A stretch of DNA of 64,000 nt from Pseudomonas sp. K2I15 (GTDB lineage: Bacteria > Pseudomonadota > Gammaproteobacteria > Pseudomonadales > Pseudomonadaceae), in assembly GCF_002204795.1 (NCBI RefSeq), contig NZ_NIXO01000024.1, forward strand, positions 28,844 to 92,843, given 5' to 3'. The position numbers and the translations under genes are program-made. Shown one piece after another: positions 1-8,068 of the stretch; position 1 is the stretch's first letter; each line of letters opens with the position of its first letter. Below the pieces are notes generated by a model that ran no database searches, was not told where the DNA came from, and saw nothing but the letters and a program-made list of their open reading frames with translations.

Positions 1-947
1 AGCCGCTGGAATCCCTCTATCGCCGGGTGGTGCAGCGCAAACGCGCGCGGTTCCTGGCGGGCGAGGGCGAGATCTATCAGTCGCCGGTGCCAGTCGTGGT
101 TGTAGGCAATATCACCGTCGGCGGTACTGGCAAGACCCCCTTGATTCTTTGGCTGATCGACCATTGCCAGCGCAGCGGCTTGCGCGTCGGTGTAGTCAGT
201 CGCGGTTATGGCGCCAAACCGCCACAGTTTCCATGGCGCGTCGAAGCCAGTCAGACCGCAGCGGTGGCGGGGGACGAACCCTTGCTGATCGTGCAGCGCA
301 GCGGCGTACCGCTGATGATCGACCCCGACCGTAGCCGCGCGGTAAAGGCGCTGCTGGCCAGCGAAACCCTGGACCTGATCCTCTCCGACGACGGCCTGCA
401 ACATTACCGCCTGGCCCGTGATCTGGAGCTGGTTTTGATTGATGCCGCCCGTGGGCTCGGCAACCGTCGCTGCCTGCCGGCAGGCCCGTTGCGCGAGCCG
501 GTCGAGCGTTTGCAAAGCGTCGATGCGCTGCTTTATAACGGCGCGGGTGCAGACCGTGACGACGGCTTTGCCTTCCGGCTGCTGCCCACCGCCCTGGTCA
601 ACCTGCACACCGGCGAGCGCAAACCCGTTGATCACTTCCCGCTGGGACAACAAGTGCACGCGGTGGCCGGCATCGGCAACCCGCAACGTTTCTTCAACAC
701 CCTTGAAACGCTACACTGGCGGCCAATACTCCATGCTTTTGCCGACCACGCGCCCTACAGCGCCGAGGTCTTGAATTTCACACCGGCACTGCCGTTGGTC
801 ATGACTGAAAAGGACGCGGTGAAGTGCCGCGCCTTTGCCCAGCCCGACTGGTGGTACCTTGCGGTGGACGCGGCACCGTCACCGGCGTTTGTCGCCTGGT
901 TTGACACGCAGTTGATGCGCTTGCTGCCCGCTCGCCTTTTGCCTTAA
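1..947 (+). CDS. lpxK: Tetraacyldisaccharide 4'-kinase LpxK (5' end outside window)
   Basis: LpxK phosphorylates the 4' position of the lipid A disaccharide precursor at the inner membrane, the sixth step of the Raetz pathway. The frame is open from base 3 with no start codon of its own: residues PLESLYRRVVQRKR precede the first possible internal GTG at base 27, so the gene begins upstream and roughly 20 N-terminal residues (the membrane-anchoring part) are missing. 314 residues are visible. The Walker A motif GGTGKTP lies about 40 residues in, and SDDGLQHYRL, a conserved LpxK block with the catalytic Asp, follows. It is followed after 24 bases by the Trm112-like gene and kdsB, the usual Pseudomonas order lpxK-ycaR-kdsB-murB. 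Confidence 0.96.
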   Translation, partial: PLESLYRRVVQRKRARFLAGEGEIYQSPVPVVVVGNITVGGTGKTPLILWLIDHCQRSGLRVGVVSRGYGAKPPQFPWRVEASQTAAVAGDEPLLIVQRSGVPLMIDPDRSRAVKALLASETLDLILSDDGLQHYRLARDLELVLIDAARGLGNRRCLPAGPLREPVERLQSVDALLYNGAGADRDDGFAFRLLPTALVNLHTGERKPVDHFPLGQQVHAVAGIGNPQRFFNTLETLHWRPILHAFADHAPYSAEVLNFTPALPLVMTEKDAVKCRAFAQPDWWYLAVDAAPSPAFVAWFDTQLMRLLPARLLP

Positions 948-971
948 AACGCTGCTCTCCAGGAAACACTC

Positions 972-1157
972 ATGGACACCAAACTGCTCGATATCCTCGC
1001 TTGCCCGATCTGCAAAGGCCCGCTCAAGCTCAGCGCCGACAAAACCGAGCTGATCAGCAAGGGCGCCGGCCTCGCGTACCCGATCCGTGATGGCATTCCG
1101 GTAATGCTTGAAAGCGAAGCCCGCACCCTGACCACCGACGAGCGCCTGGATAAATGA
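972..1157 (+). CDS. Trm112 family protein (YcaR-like)
   Basis: A 61-residue protein of the Trm112/YcaR family, small zinc-ribbon-like proteins that in other organisms activate methyltransferases. The bacterial role is unclear. The signature LLDILACPICKGPL is at residues 5-18, but only the one CPxC pair is present, so a full four-cysteine zinc site cannot be built from this chain alone. The start has an AGGA box (CCAGGAAACACTC) just upstream. The stop overlaps the ATG of kdsB by four bases (ATGA), so the two are translationally coupled. The lpxK-ycaR-kdsB arrangement is conserved in gamma-proteobacteria. Confidence 0.93.
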   Translation: MDTKLLDILACPICKGPLKLSADKTELISKGAGLAYPIRDGIPVMLESEARTLTTDERLDK

Positions 1158-1918
1158 CCACCGCCTTCACCGTTGTCATCCCGTCCCGTTACGCCTCCAC
1201 CCGGCTGCCCGGCAAACCACTGCAACTGATCGGCGACAAGCCGATGATCCAGCTGGTGTGGGAACAGGCCTGCAAAAGCAGCGCCGAACGGGTGGTAGTG
1301 GCTACCGATGACCCGCGAATCATCGAGGCCTGCAAACGCTTTGGCGCCGAAGCGGTGCTGACCCGTGAAGACCACAACTCCGGCACCGACCGCCTGGCCG
1401 AAGTGGCCACCAAGCTGGGGCTGGCGGCGGACGCCATCGTGGTCAACGTGCAAGGTGATGAGCCGTTGATTCCGCCCTGCGTCATCGACCAGGTGGCGGC
1501 CAACCTGGCAGCTCATGGCGAAGCCCGCATGGCGACCCTGGCCGAGCCGATTGAAGACATCCAGACCCTGTTCAACCCCAACGTGGTGAAAGTGGTCAGC
1601 GACATCCATGGCCTGGCGCTGACCTTCAGCCGCTCCACCTTGCCGTGGGCGCGGGATGCATTCGCCAAACAGCCTGACGTGCTGCCGGCTGGCGTGCCTT
1701 ACCGCCGCCACATCGGCATCTACGCCTACCGCGCCGGTTTCCTGCATGACTTCGTCAGTTGGGGCCCGTGCTGGCTGGAAAACACCGAATCCCTGGAACA
1801 ACTGCGGGCCCTGTGGCACGGCGTGCGCATTCACGTGGGCGATGCGCTGGAAGCGCCACCGGCCGGTGTCGACACCCCTGAAGACCTCGAGCGCGTCCGT
1901 CGCCTGCTGGGGGCCTGA
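1154..1918 (+). CDS. kdsB: 3-deoxy-manno-octulosonate cytidylyltransferase KdsB
   Basis: KdsB activates Kdo with CTP to CMP-Kdo, the donor for the inner core of lipopolysaccharide. It acts in the cytoplasm. The 254-residue length is normal. The N-terminal nucleotide-binding motif is VIPSRYASTRLPGKPL (residues 8-23), followed by ATDDPRI and the conserved VNVQGDEPLIP block around residues 98-108. It overlaps the Trm112-like gene at its start (ATGA) and the phosphatase gene at its end (TGATG), so the three genes form one translationally coupled unit. Confidence 0.97.
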   Translation: MTTAFTVVIPSRYASTRLPGKPLQLIGDKPMIQLVWEQACKSSAERVVVATDDPRIIEACKRFGAEAVLTREDHNSGTDRLAEVATKLGLAADAIVVNVQGDEPLIPPCVIDQVAANLAAHGEARMATLAEPIEDIQTLFNPNVVKVVSDIHGLALTFSRSTLPWARDAFAKQPDVLPAGVPYRRHIGIYAYRAGFLHDFVSWGPCWLENTESLEQLRALWHGVRIHVGDALEAPPAGVDTPEDLERVRRLLGA

Positions 1919-2382
1919 TGCAAGTTCTGTTCGTCTGCCTGGGCAACATCTGCCGTTCGCCTACGGCAGAAGGTGTATTGCGCCACAAACTGCGTGAGGC
2001 CGGCCTGGCGGATCAGGTTGAAGTGGCCTCGGCCGGCACCGGTGAATGGCACGTTGGCAACCCACCGGACAAGCGCAGCCAGCGCGCAGCGCTGCTACGT
2101 GGCTATGACTTGTCGGCCCAGCGCGCACAACAGGTGTCGCGTGCCGACTTTTCCCGCTACGACCTGATCCTGGCCATGGACCAGAGCAACTTGCGCAACC
2201 TCAAGGCCATGCAGCCAGCCCAAGGCAAGGCGGACCTGGACCTGTTCCTGCGCCGTTACGACTCGGTGGTGGATGAAGTACCGGACCCGTATTACGAAGG
2301 CGATCAAGGCTTCGAAACCGTCCTCGACCTGATCGAGCGCGCTTGTGACCTGTTGGTGATTGAATTGAAGGGCCGGTTATGA
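1918..2382 (+). CDS. Low-molecular-weight protein-tyrosine phosphatase
   Basis: A 154-residue LMW-PTP. The P-loop VCLGNICRSPTAEG (residues 6-19) contains the nucleophilic Cys and the C(X)5R(S/T) motif; the general-acid Asp is in VPDPYYEG near residue 121. Such enzymes dephosphorylate tyrosine residues, in bacteria often those of polysaccharide-export kinases (Wzb/Wzc), but no kinase or capsule gene is adjacent, so the substrate is unknown. It sits between kdsB and murB, as in other Pseudomonas genomes, with one-base and four-base overlaps on either side. Confidence 0.95.
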   Translation: MQVLFVCLGNICRSPTAEGVLRHKLREAGLADQVEVASAGTGEWHVGNPPDKRSQRAALLRGYDLSAQRAQQVSRADFSRYDLILAMDQSNLRNLKAMQPAQGKADLDLFLRRYDSVVDEVPDPYYEGDQGFETVLDLIERACDLLVIELKGRL

Positions 2383-3398
2383 CTTTGCAGGTGCAAGCAC
2401 GGGTTTCGCTCAAGCCGTTCAACAGCTTTGGCATCGACGTGCGTGCCCGGCTGTTCGCCGAGGCCCACAACGACACCGACGTGCGCGAAGCCCTGGCCTA
2501 TGCGGCTGTGCAAGCGCTGCCGTTGTTGGTGATTGGTGGCGGCAGCAACTTGCTGCTGACCCAGGACATCGACGCGCTGGTGCTGCGCATGGCCAGTCAC
2601 GGTATTCGGGTATTGCAGGATGATGGCGTGCACGTGGTGGTTGAAGCCGAAGCCGGCGAAGCCTGGCATCCGTTTGTACTGTGGACGTTGGCCCAGGGCT
2701 TTTCTGGCCTGGAAAACCTCAGCTTGATCCCCGGCACGGTGGGCGCCGCACCGATGCAGAACATCGGCGCCTACGGTGTGGAGATCAAGGACGTGTTCGC
2801 CGGCCTGACCGCCCTCGACCGCCACACCGGCGAGCTGCGTGATTTCAGCCTGGCCGAGTGCAACTTTGCCTACCGCGACAGCCTGTTCAAGCACGAAGTC
2901 GGCCGCTGGCTGATCCTGCGGGTGCGTTTTGCCCTGAGCCGCGCCGTGCACCTGAAGCTTGAGTACGGGCCAGTGCAGCAGCGCCTGGCCGAGCACGGCA
3001 TTGCGCAGGCCACCCCCAGCGACGTCAGCCGCGCGATTTGCAGCATTCGTAGCGAGAAACTGCCAGACCCGGCGGTGCTCGGCAATGCCGGCAGCTTCTT
3101 CAAGAACCCGCTGGTGTCCCAGGCACTGGCCGCCGAGTTGCAGCTTCAATACCCGGACCTGGTGGCTTACCCACAGTCGGACGGGCAGATGAAGCTGGCC
3201 GCCGGCTGGCTGATCGACAAGGCTGGCTGGAAGGGCTTTCGCGACGGCGATGCGGGCGTGCATCGCTTGCAGGCGCTGGTGCTGGTGAACTATGGCGCGG
3301 CCACCGGCCAGGACATTGCCGGCCTCGCGCTGCGTATCCAGCAGGACATTGAAAAACGTTTCAAGGTTGTGCTGGAAATGGAACCCAACCGCTATTGA
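2379..3398 (+). CDS. murB: UDP-N-acetylenolpyruvoylglucosamine reductase MurB
   Basis: MurB reduces UDP-GlcNAc-enolpyruvate to UDP-MurNAc with NADPH and FAD, the second committed step of peptidoglycan synthesis. 339 residues matches the type I (E. coli-like) enzyme. FAD-binding blocks GGGSNLLL (around residue 53) and IPGTVGAAPMQNIGAYG (about 122-138) are intact. The conserved NAGSFFKNP near residue 235 contains the catalytic Ser. Its ATG overlaps the stop of the phosphatase gene. A strong intrinsic terminator follows 25 bases after the stop, so it ends the lpxK-murB unit. Confidence 0.97.
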   Translation: MTLQVQARVSLKPFNSFGIDVRARLFAEAHNDTDVREALAYAAVQALPLLVIGGGSNLLLTQDIDALVLRMASHGIRVLQDDGVHVVVEAEAGEAWHPFVLWTLAQGFSGLENLSLIPGTVGAAPMQNIGAYGVEIKDVFAGLTALDRHTGELRDFSLAECNFAYRDSLFKHEVGRWLILRVRFALSRAVHLKLEYGPVQQRLAEHGIAQATPSDVSRAICSIRSEKLPDPAVLGNAGSFFKNPLVSQALAAELQLQYPDLVAYPQSDGQMKLAAGWLIDKAGWKGFRDGDAGVHRLQALVLVNYGAATGQDIAGLALRIQQDIEKRFKVVLEMEPNRY

Positions 3399-3423
3399 AC
3401 TAAGCTTGTTTTTTGACGCACCA

Positions 3424-3448
3424 AGCCCTGCATTGCAGGGCTTTTTTA
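3424..3448 (+). terminator. Intrinsic terminator after murB
   Basis: Perfect 8-bp stem AGCCCTGC/GCAGGGCT with an ATT loop, followed by a run of T (CTTTTTTATT). It lies 25 bases after the murB stop and closes the lpxK-murB transcription unit. Confidence 0.93.
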
Positions 3449-3642
3449 TTGCGGCTGAGTTAACTTAGCTGGCTATCGATGTGTTTTTATCAGTTCATAG
3501 ACCCTGTTTATCAAAGGCCCGGTGAAGATTCGTTTTCACAAGAGAGCCGATTAGCCTGAGCCATCTGCGTGAACCGACTCCGCTTGGCCCCCAAGTGGCA
3601 GATTGCTCGACCCCATAACCTTTTCTCTATGCGGGCGTGCCC

Positions 3643-4113
3643 ATGATTACCCTCAAGCTCAACGGTCAAGACCATCAACTGGATGTCACCGAGGATATGC
3701 CCCTGTTGTGGGCGATCCGCGACGTGGCCGGTTACAACGGCACCAAATTCGGTTGCGGCATGGGCTTGTGCGGCGCGTGTACCATTCATATCGACGGCTC
3801 GCCGGCGCGCAGTTGCATCACCCCGATCGGCTCGGTCAAGGGCCAAGACGTCAGCACCATCGATAACCTGCACACCGACCCGGTCGGCCAAGTGGTGCAG
3901 CAAGCCTGGCTCGAAACGGCCGTGGCCCAGTGCGGCTACTGCCAGGGCGGGCAGATCATGTCTGCCACCGCATTGCTGAAAACCAACCCGAATCCCAGCG
4001 ACGAGCAGATTGAAGAAGCCATGGTTGGCAATATCTGCCGCTGCGGCACGTACAACCGGATCAAGACCGCGATCCGCCAGGCCGCCACTCACCTGCAGGG
4101 GACCAAGGCATGA
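3643..4113 (+). CDS. (2Fe-2S)-binding small subunit of a molybdenum hydroxylase (IorA-type)
   Basis: A 156-residue electron-transfer subunit of the xanthine dehydrogenase/isoquinoline 1-oxidoreductase alpha-subunit family. Plant-type 2Fe-2S ligands are visible as C38, C43, C46 and C58 (FGCGMGLCGACT), and the second alpha-helical 2Fe-2S cluster as C97, C100, C132 and C134 (CGYC ... CRC). A GTG two codons upstream (3637) is possible, but the ATG at 3643 fits the family start MITLKLNG. There is no signal peptide of its own; it is probably exported folded with the Tat-bearing large subunit. It overlaps that gene by four bases. Confidence 0.93.
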   Translation: MITLKLNGQDHQLDVTEDMPLLWAIRDVAGYNGTKFGCGMGLCGACTIHIDGSPARSCITPIGSVKGQDVSTIDNLHTDPVGQVVQQAWLETAVAQCGYCQGGQIMSATALLKTNPNPSDEQIEEAMVGNICRCGTYNRIKTAIRQAATHLQGTKA

Positions 4114-6431
4114 GCCAGTTACCCGCTGATTTTGTCCTGAATAACCTCAGCCGCCGGGGGTTCCTCAAGGGTGTCGGTGCAACGGGCGCCTTGGTGATCG
4201 CTGCCAGTTGGGGCTTGCCGGAAGCGTTTGCCGCCGACGCGGTGAAGAAGTACGGCGGTGACGCCATGCCCCATGGCGTGATCGACGATCCCAAGGTTTA
4301 CGTGAGTATCGCCACCGACGGCACCGTGACGGTGATCTGCAACCGTTCGGAAATGGGCCAGGGCGTGCGCACCAGCTTGAGCATGGTGGTGGCTGACGAA
4401 CTGGATGCCGATTGGGCGCGGGTCAAAGTCCAGCAGGCACCGGGCGATGAAGTGCGGTTCGGCAACCAGGACACCGACGGGTCCCGCAGCATGCGCCATT
4501 GGTATGAGCCGATGCGCCGCTGTGGCGCTGCCGCTCGTGCGATGTTGGAGCAGGCCGCTGCTGAACAATGGAAAGTTTCGGTAGGTGAGTGCCATGCTCA
4601 GTTGCATAAAGTGGTTCACCAGCCGAGCGGGCGTGAGTTGGGCTATGGCGCCTTGGCCGCCGCTGCCGGTGCACTCGCGGTGCCTGCGCGGGATAGCTTG
4701 AAGCTGAAGCAGCCGTCGGAGTTTCGTTACATTGGCAAGGAAGGCGTCAAGGCCATCGACGGTGCCGACATCGTTAACGGGCGGGCGGTCTATGGCGCCG
4801 ATGTGCATTTCGACGGCATGCTGTACGCCACCATCGCTCGGCCGAAGGTGTACGGCGGCAAGGTCAAATCTTTCGATGCCAGTGCGGCGTTGAAAGTCCC
4901 TGGTGTGATCAAGGTGCTGGAAATCGAAAGCCGGCCATTGCCTTCGGAGTTTCAGCCGTTGGGCGGTGTGGCGGTTGTTGCGAGCAATACGTGGGCGGCG
5001 ATCAAGGGCCGCGATGCCTTGAACATCGTCTGGGATGATGGCGTCAACGCCAGCTACAACTCCATCGACTACCGCAAGGAGCTGGAAGCCGCAGCCCTGA
5101 AGCCGGGCAAAGTGGTGCGCAATACCGGCACCATCGACCAGGCGTTGAGCGATGCCGACAGCACCCTGGAAGCGGCCTATTACCTGCCGCACCTGTCCCA
5201 GTCGCCGATGGAGCCGATGGTCGCCGTCGCCCGCTACGACAAGGGCCAGTGCGAAGCCTGGGCACCAAGCCAGGCCCCGCAAGTGACCCGCGAACGGATT
5301 GCCGAGCGCCTGGGCTTGCCGTTCGATAACGTCACCTTTAATGTCACGCTGCTGGGTGGCGGGTTTGGTCGCAAGTCCAAGCCGGACTTCATCGTTGAAG
5401 CCGCCGTGCTGGCCAAGGAATTCCCCGGCAAGGCCGTGCGGGTGCAATGGACCCGTGAAGACGATATCCATAACTCGTACTTCCATACTGTGTCCGCCGA
5501 GTACCTCAAGGCCGGCCTGAACAAGGATGGCCTGCCCGCCGCCTGGCTGCACCGTACCGTGGCGCCGAGCATCACTGCGCTGTTTGCACCGAACATGATC
5601 CATGAGGCACCGTTCGAACTGGGCATGGGCTTTACCAACATGGCCTACGCGATTCCCAACGTACGCCTGGAAAACCCGGAAGCGGCGGCCCATACGCGAG
5701 TCGGCTGGTACCGCTCGGTGTCGAACATTCCCCACGGTTTCGCGATTCAGAGCTTTGTCGATGAACTGGCCCACAAGGCCGGTGAGGATCCGCTGAAGTA
5801 CCAACTCAAACTCCTAGGGCCAGACCGTCAGATCGATCCCAAGACCCTGAGCGATGAGTGGAACTACGGCGAATCACCAGAGCGTTACCCCATTGACACG
5901 GCTCGCTTGCGCGGCGTGCTTGAGACCGCCGCCAAGGCTGCCGGTTGGGGCCGCACCTTGCCCAAGGGCCGCGGCCTGGGGCTGGCGGTGCACTACAGCT
6001 TCGTCACTTACGTGGCGGCGGTGATCGAGGTAGAAGTCAAAGACGACGGCACCCTGATCGTGCACAAGGCCGACATCGCCGTGGATTGCGGCCCGCAGAT
6101 CAACCCGGAGCGCATTCGCTCGCAGTTCGAAGGCGCCTGCGTGATGGGCCTGGGCAATGCGGTGCTGGGGGAAATCAGCTTCAAGGACGGCAAGGTCCAG
6201 CAGGACAACTTCCATATGTATGAAGTGGCGCGCATGTCCCTCGCGCCCAGGGAAGTCGCGGTGCACCTGGTCACGCCCAAGGGTGACGTTCCATTGGGTG
6301 GCGTCGGTGAGCCGGGCGTACCGCCGATTGCGCCGGCCCTGTGCAATGCGATCTTTGCCGCTACCGGCAAGCGCATCCGCAACCTGCCGGTCCGCTATCA
6401 GTTGCAGGGTTGGCAGGAGGCGAAGGCCTGA
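4110..6431 (+). CDS. Molybdopterin-binding aldehyde oxidase/xanthine dehydrogenase-family large subunit (IorB-type)
   Basis: A 773-residue catalytic subunit of a periplasmic molybdenum hydroxylase, closest in layout to isoquinoline 1-oxidoreductase beta subunit. A Tat signal with SRRGFLKG at residues 14-21 and a hydrophobic stretch (ATGALVIAASWG) is followed by two molybdopterin-binding regions. The motif GGGFGRKS near residue 417 and GGVGEPGVPPIAPA near residue 732, with the glutamate expected at the active site, are present. The substrate cannot be read from sequence; such enzymes oxidise aldehydes or N-heterocycles. There is no FAD subunit next to it, so electrons probably pass to a cytochrome or quinone. 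It is followed by xdhC and mocA-like genes. Confidence 0.93.
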   Translation: MSQLPADFVLNNLSRRGFLKGVGATGALVIAASWGLPEAFAADAVKKYGGDAMPHGVIDDPKVYVSIATDGTVTVICNRSEMGQGVRTSLSMVVADELDADWARVKVQQAPGDEVRFGNQDTDGSRSMRHWYEPMRRCGAAARAMLEQAAAEQWKVSVGECHAQLHKVVHQPSGRELGYGALAAAAGALAVPARDSLKLKQPSEFRYIGKEGVKAIDGADIVNGRAVYGADVHFDGMLYATIARPKVYGGKVKSFDASAALKVPGVIKVLEIESRPLPSEFQPLGGVAVVASNTWAAIKGRDALNIVWDDGVNASYNSIDYRKELEAAALKPGKVVRNTGTIDQALSDADSTLEAAYYLPHLSQSPMEPMVAVARYDKGQCEAWAPSQAPQVTRERIAERLGLPFDNVTFNVTLLGGGFGRKSKPDFIVEAAVLAKEFPGKAVRVQWTREDDIHNSYFHTVSAEYLKAGLNKDGLPAAWLHRTVAPSITALFAPNMIHEAPFELGMGFTNMAYAIPNVRLENPEAAAHTRVGWYRSVSNIPHGFAIQSFVDELAHKAGEDPLKYQLKLLGPDRQIDPKTLSDEWNYGESPERYPIDTARLRGVLETAAKAAGWGRTLPKGRGLGLAVHYSFVTYVAAVIEVEVKDDGTLIVHKADIAVDCGPQINPERIRSQFEGACVMGLGNAVLGEISFKDGKVQQDNFHMYEVARMSLAPREVAVHLVTPKGDVPLGGVGEPGVPPIAPALCNAIFAATGKRIRNLPVRYQLQGWQEAKA

Positions 6432-7417
6432 TGGACAGTGTTGATCTGAATGTGTTGCGCAGCGTGCTGGAATGGCGCCGCGCCGGGCAGCGGGTGGTGC
6501 TGTACAGCGTGGTCCAGACCTGGGGCAGCGCGCCGCGTCCACCGGGGGCCATGTTGGCCTTGCGCGGTGACGGGGTGGTGATTGGCTCGGTGTCTGGCGG
6601 GTGCATTGAGGACGACTTGATCGCCCGTTTGCAGGATGGCCGGCTGCCTGAAGACGGGCCGCCGGTGCAGCTTGTGACGTATGGCGTCACTCGGGATGAG
6701 GCCGCGCGTTTTGGCCTGCCCTGTGGCGGCACCTTGCGCCTGACCGAGGAGCGTGTGGGCGATCCAGGCTGGGTCGCGGACCTGCTGGCACGTTGCGCGG
6801 CGCACGAGATTGTTGCCCGTGAGTTGGACTTGACCACCGGTGAGGTGGTGTTGAGCGGTGCGAGCAAGACCGATACGGTCAGCTTTGACGGCGAACGTTT
6901 GCGGGCGATTTATGGCCCGCGCTGGCGCCTGTTGCTGATCGGCGCGGGCCAGCTATCGCGTTATGTGGCGGAAATGGCGCGCTTGCTGGATTTCGAAGTA
7001 CTGATCTGCGACCCGCGCCAGGAGTTTGTCTATGGCTGGGAAGAACAGCACGGGCGTTTTGTACCGGGCATGCCGGATGAAGCGGTGCTGAATATCCAGA
7101 CCGATGAACGCACGGCCATTGTCGCGCTCACCCATGACCCGCGCCTGGATGACATGGCGCTGCTGACGGCCCTCAATTCCAAGGCGTTCTACATTGGCGC
7201 CCTGGGTTCGCGAGTCAACAGCCAGAAACGTCGGGAAAACCTGGCAGCGTTGGGGTTGAGCGGGGAGGCCATTGCGCGGCTGCATGGTCCTATTGGGTTG
7301 CATATCGGCAGTCATACGCCCGCGGAGATCGCGTTGTCGTTGATGGCGGAAATCGTGGCCATCAAGAACGGGATTGATCTGTTGCAGAAAAAACCGTCGC
7401 AGGCAGCGGTCAGTTGA
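6431..7417 (+). CDS. XdhC family molybdenum cofactor insertion protein
   Basis: A 328-residue XdhC/CoxI-type protein that binds or sulfurates the molybdenum cofactor and delivers it to hydroxylases. The XdhC_CoxI block GSVSGGCIEDDL is at about residues 51-62. The C-terminal Rossmann part contains LLIGAGQLSRYVAEMA (about 169-184), and the C-terminal block includes GLHIGSHTPAEIA. Its ATG overlaps the stop of the large-subunit gene by one base, and its end overlaps the MocA-like gene. This places it as the dedicated maturase of the upstream enzyme. A GC-rich upstream extension in frame exists but overlaps the large subunit and is not used. Confidence 0.93.
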   Translation: MDSVDLNVLRSVLEWRRAGQRVVLYSVVQTWGSAPRPPGAMLALRGDGVVIGSVSGGCIEDDLIARLQDGRLPEDGPPVQLVTYGVTRDEAARFGLPCGGTLRLTEERVGDPGWVADLLARCAAHEIVARELDLTTGEVVLSGASKTDTVSFDGERLRAIYGPRWRLLLIGAGQLSRYVAEMARLLDFEVLICDPRQEFVYGWEEQHGRFVPGMPDEAVLNIQTDERTAIVALTHDPRLDDMALLTALNSKAFYIGALGSRVNSQKRRENLAALGLSGEAIARLHGPIGLHIGSHTPAEIALSLMAEIVAIKNGIDLLQKKPSQAAVS

Positions 7418-8001
7418 CGGGCATCACCGCGATCATCCTGGCAGCGGGGCAGGGCAGTCGTTTTCGGGCTGAAGCGGGTGCGAATAAGGACAAGCTGCTG
7501 GCGCCCTGCGTGGGTCGTGATGGCATCACGCGGCCGGTGATTGAGCAGGTACTGGTGAATTTGCCACTTGCGGTTGCCAGGCGTTGGCTGGTGACGTCGC
7601 CGGACCGCACTGAAGTCATTCGACTGGCAAAGGAGCATGGCTGTGAAGTGCTGCTTTTGCGCTCGCCGGGCATGGGTGACAGCATCGCTGCGGCGGTGGC
7701 TGCCAGTGGTCCGTCTGCCGGTTGGCTGGTGGTATTGGGGGATATGCCGTTCACCCTGCCTGCGAGTATCGAGCAGGTGATTTCGCGCCTTGAGGAAGAC
7801 GGTATCAGTGTGCCGGTGCACGCAGGCCAGTACGGGCATCCCGTAGGGTTTGGTCGTTTATTCGGCCCGGCCTTAATGGCGTTGACCGGCGATCGTGGGG
7901 CAAAGCCGTTGTTCGCCCAGGCGACCGTACAGGAAGTGGCGGTCGATGATCCCGGTGTGGTGTGGGATGTTGATGTGCCGGCGTTGTTGAACTACCGCTA
8001 G
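7414..8001 (+). CDS. MocA-type molybdenum cofactor cytidylyltransferase
   Basis: A 195-residue nucleotidyltransferase of the MobA/MocA family. Motifs are LAAGQGSRF (residues 9-17) with a downstream Lys (KDKLLAP), GDMPF (about 109-113) and GHPVGFGR (about 142-149), the last being typical of MocA. MocA converts molybdopterin to its cytosine dinucleotide form, required by hydroxylases of the preceding type, so it completes the cassette. The start is a TTG that overlaps the TGA of xdhC; the nearest in-frame ATG would lose the nucleotide-binding loop. A bidirectional terminator shared with rne follows. Confidence 0.88.
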   Translation: MTGITAIILAAGQGSRFRAEAGANKDKLLAPCVGRDGITRPVIEQVLVNLPLAVARRWLVTSPDRTEVIRLAKEHGCEVLLLRSPGMGDSIAAAVAASGPSAGWLVVLGDMPFTLPASIEQVISRLEEDGISVPVHAGQYGHPVGFGRLFGPALMALTGDRGAKPLFAQATVQEVAVDDPGVVWDVDVPALLNYR

Positions 8002-8023
8002 CTGATAGCGCAGACATAAAAAA

Positions 8024-8054
8024 GCCCCGCCTGATCACTCAGGCGGGGCGTTTT
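8024..8054. terminator. Bidirectional terminator between mocA-like gene and rne
   Basis: A long stem GCCCCGCCTGA / TCAGGCGGGGC with a short loop, preceded by A6 on one side and followed by TTTTA on the other. It can end both the plus-strand molybdenum hydroxylase operon and the minus-strand rne transcript, whose stop codon is about 20 bases away. Confidence 0.92.
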
Positions 8055-8068
8055 AGTGGCCGATGGAA

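Noticed and set aside
4119..5804. A 561-codon minus-strand frame under the molybdopterin subunit
   Set aside because: Antisense of a clear gene with intact motifs; no ribosome-binding site or recognisable domain.
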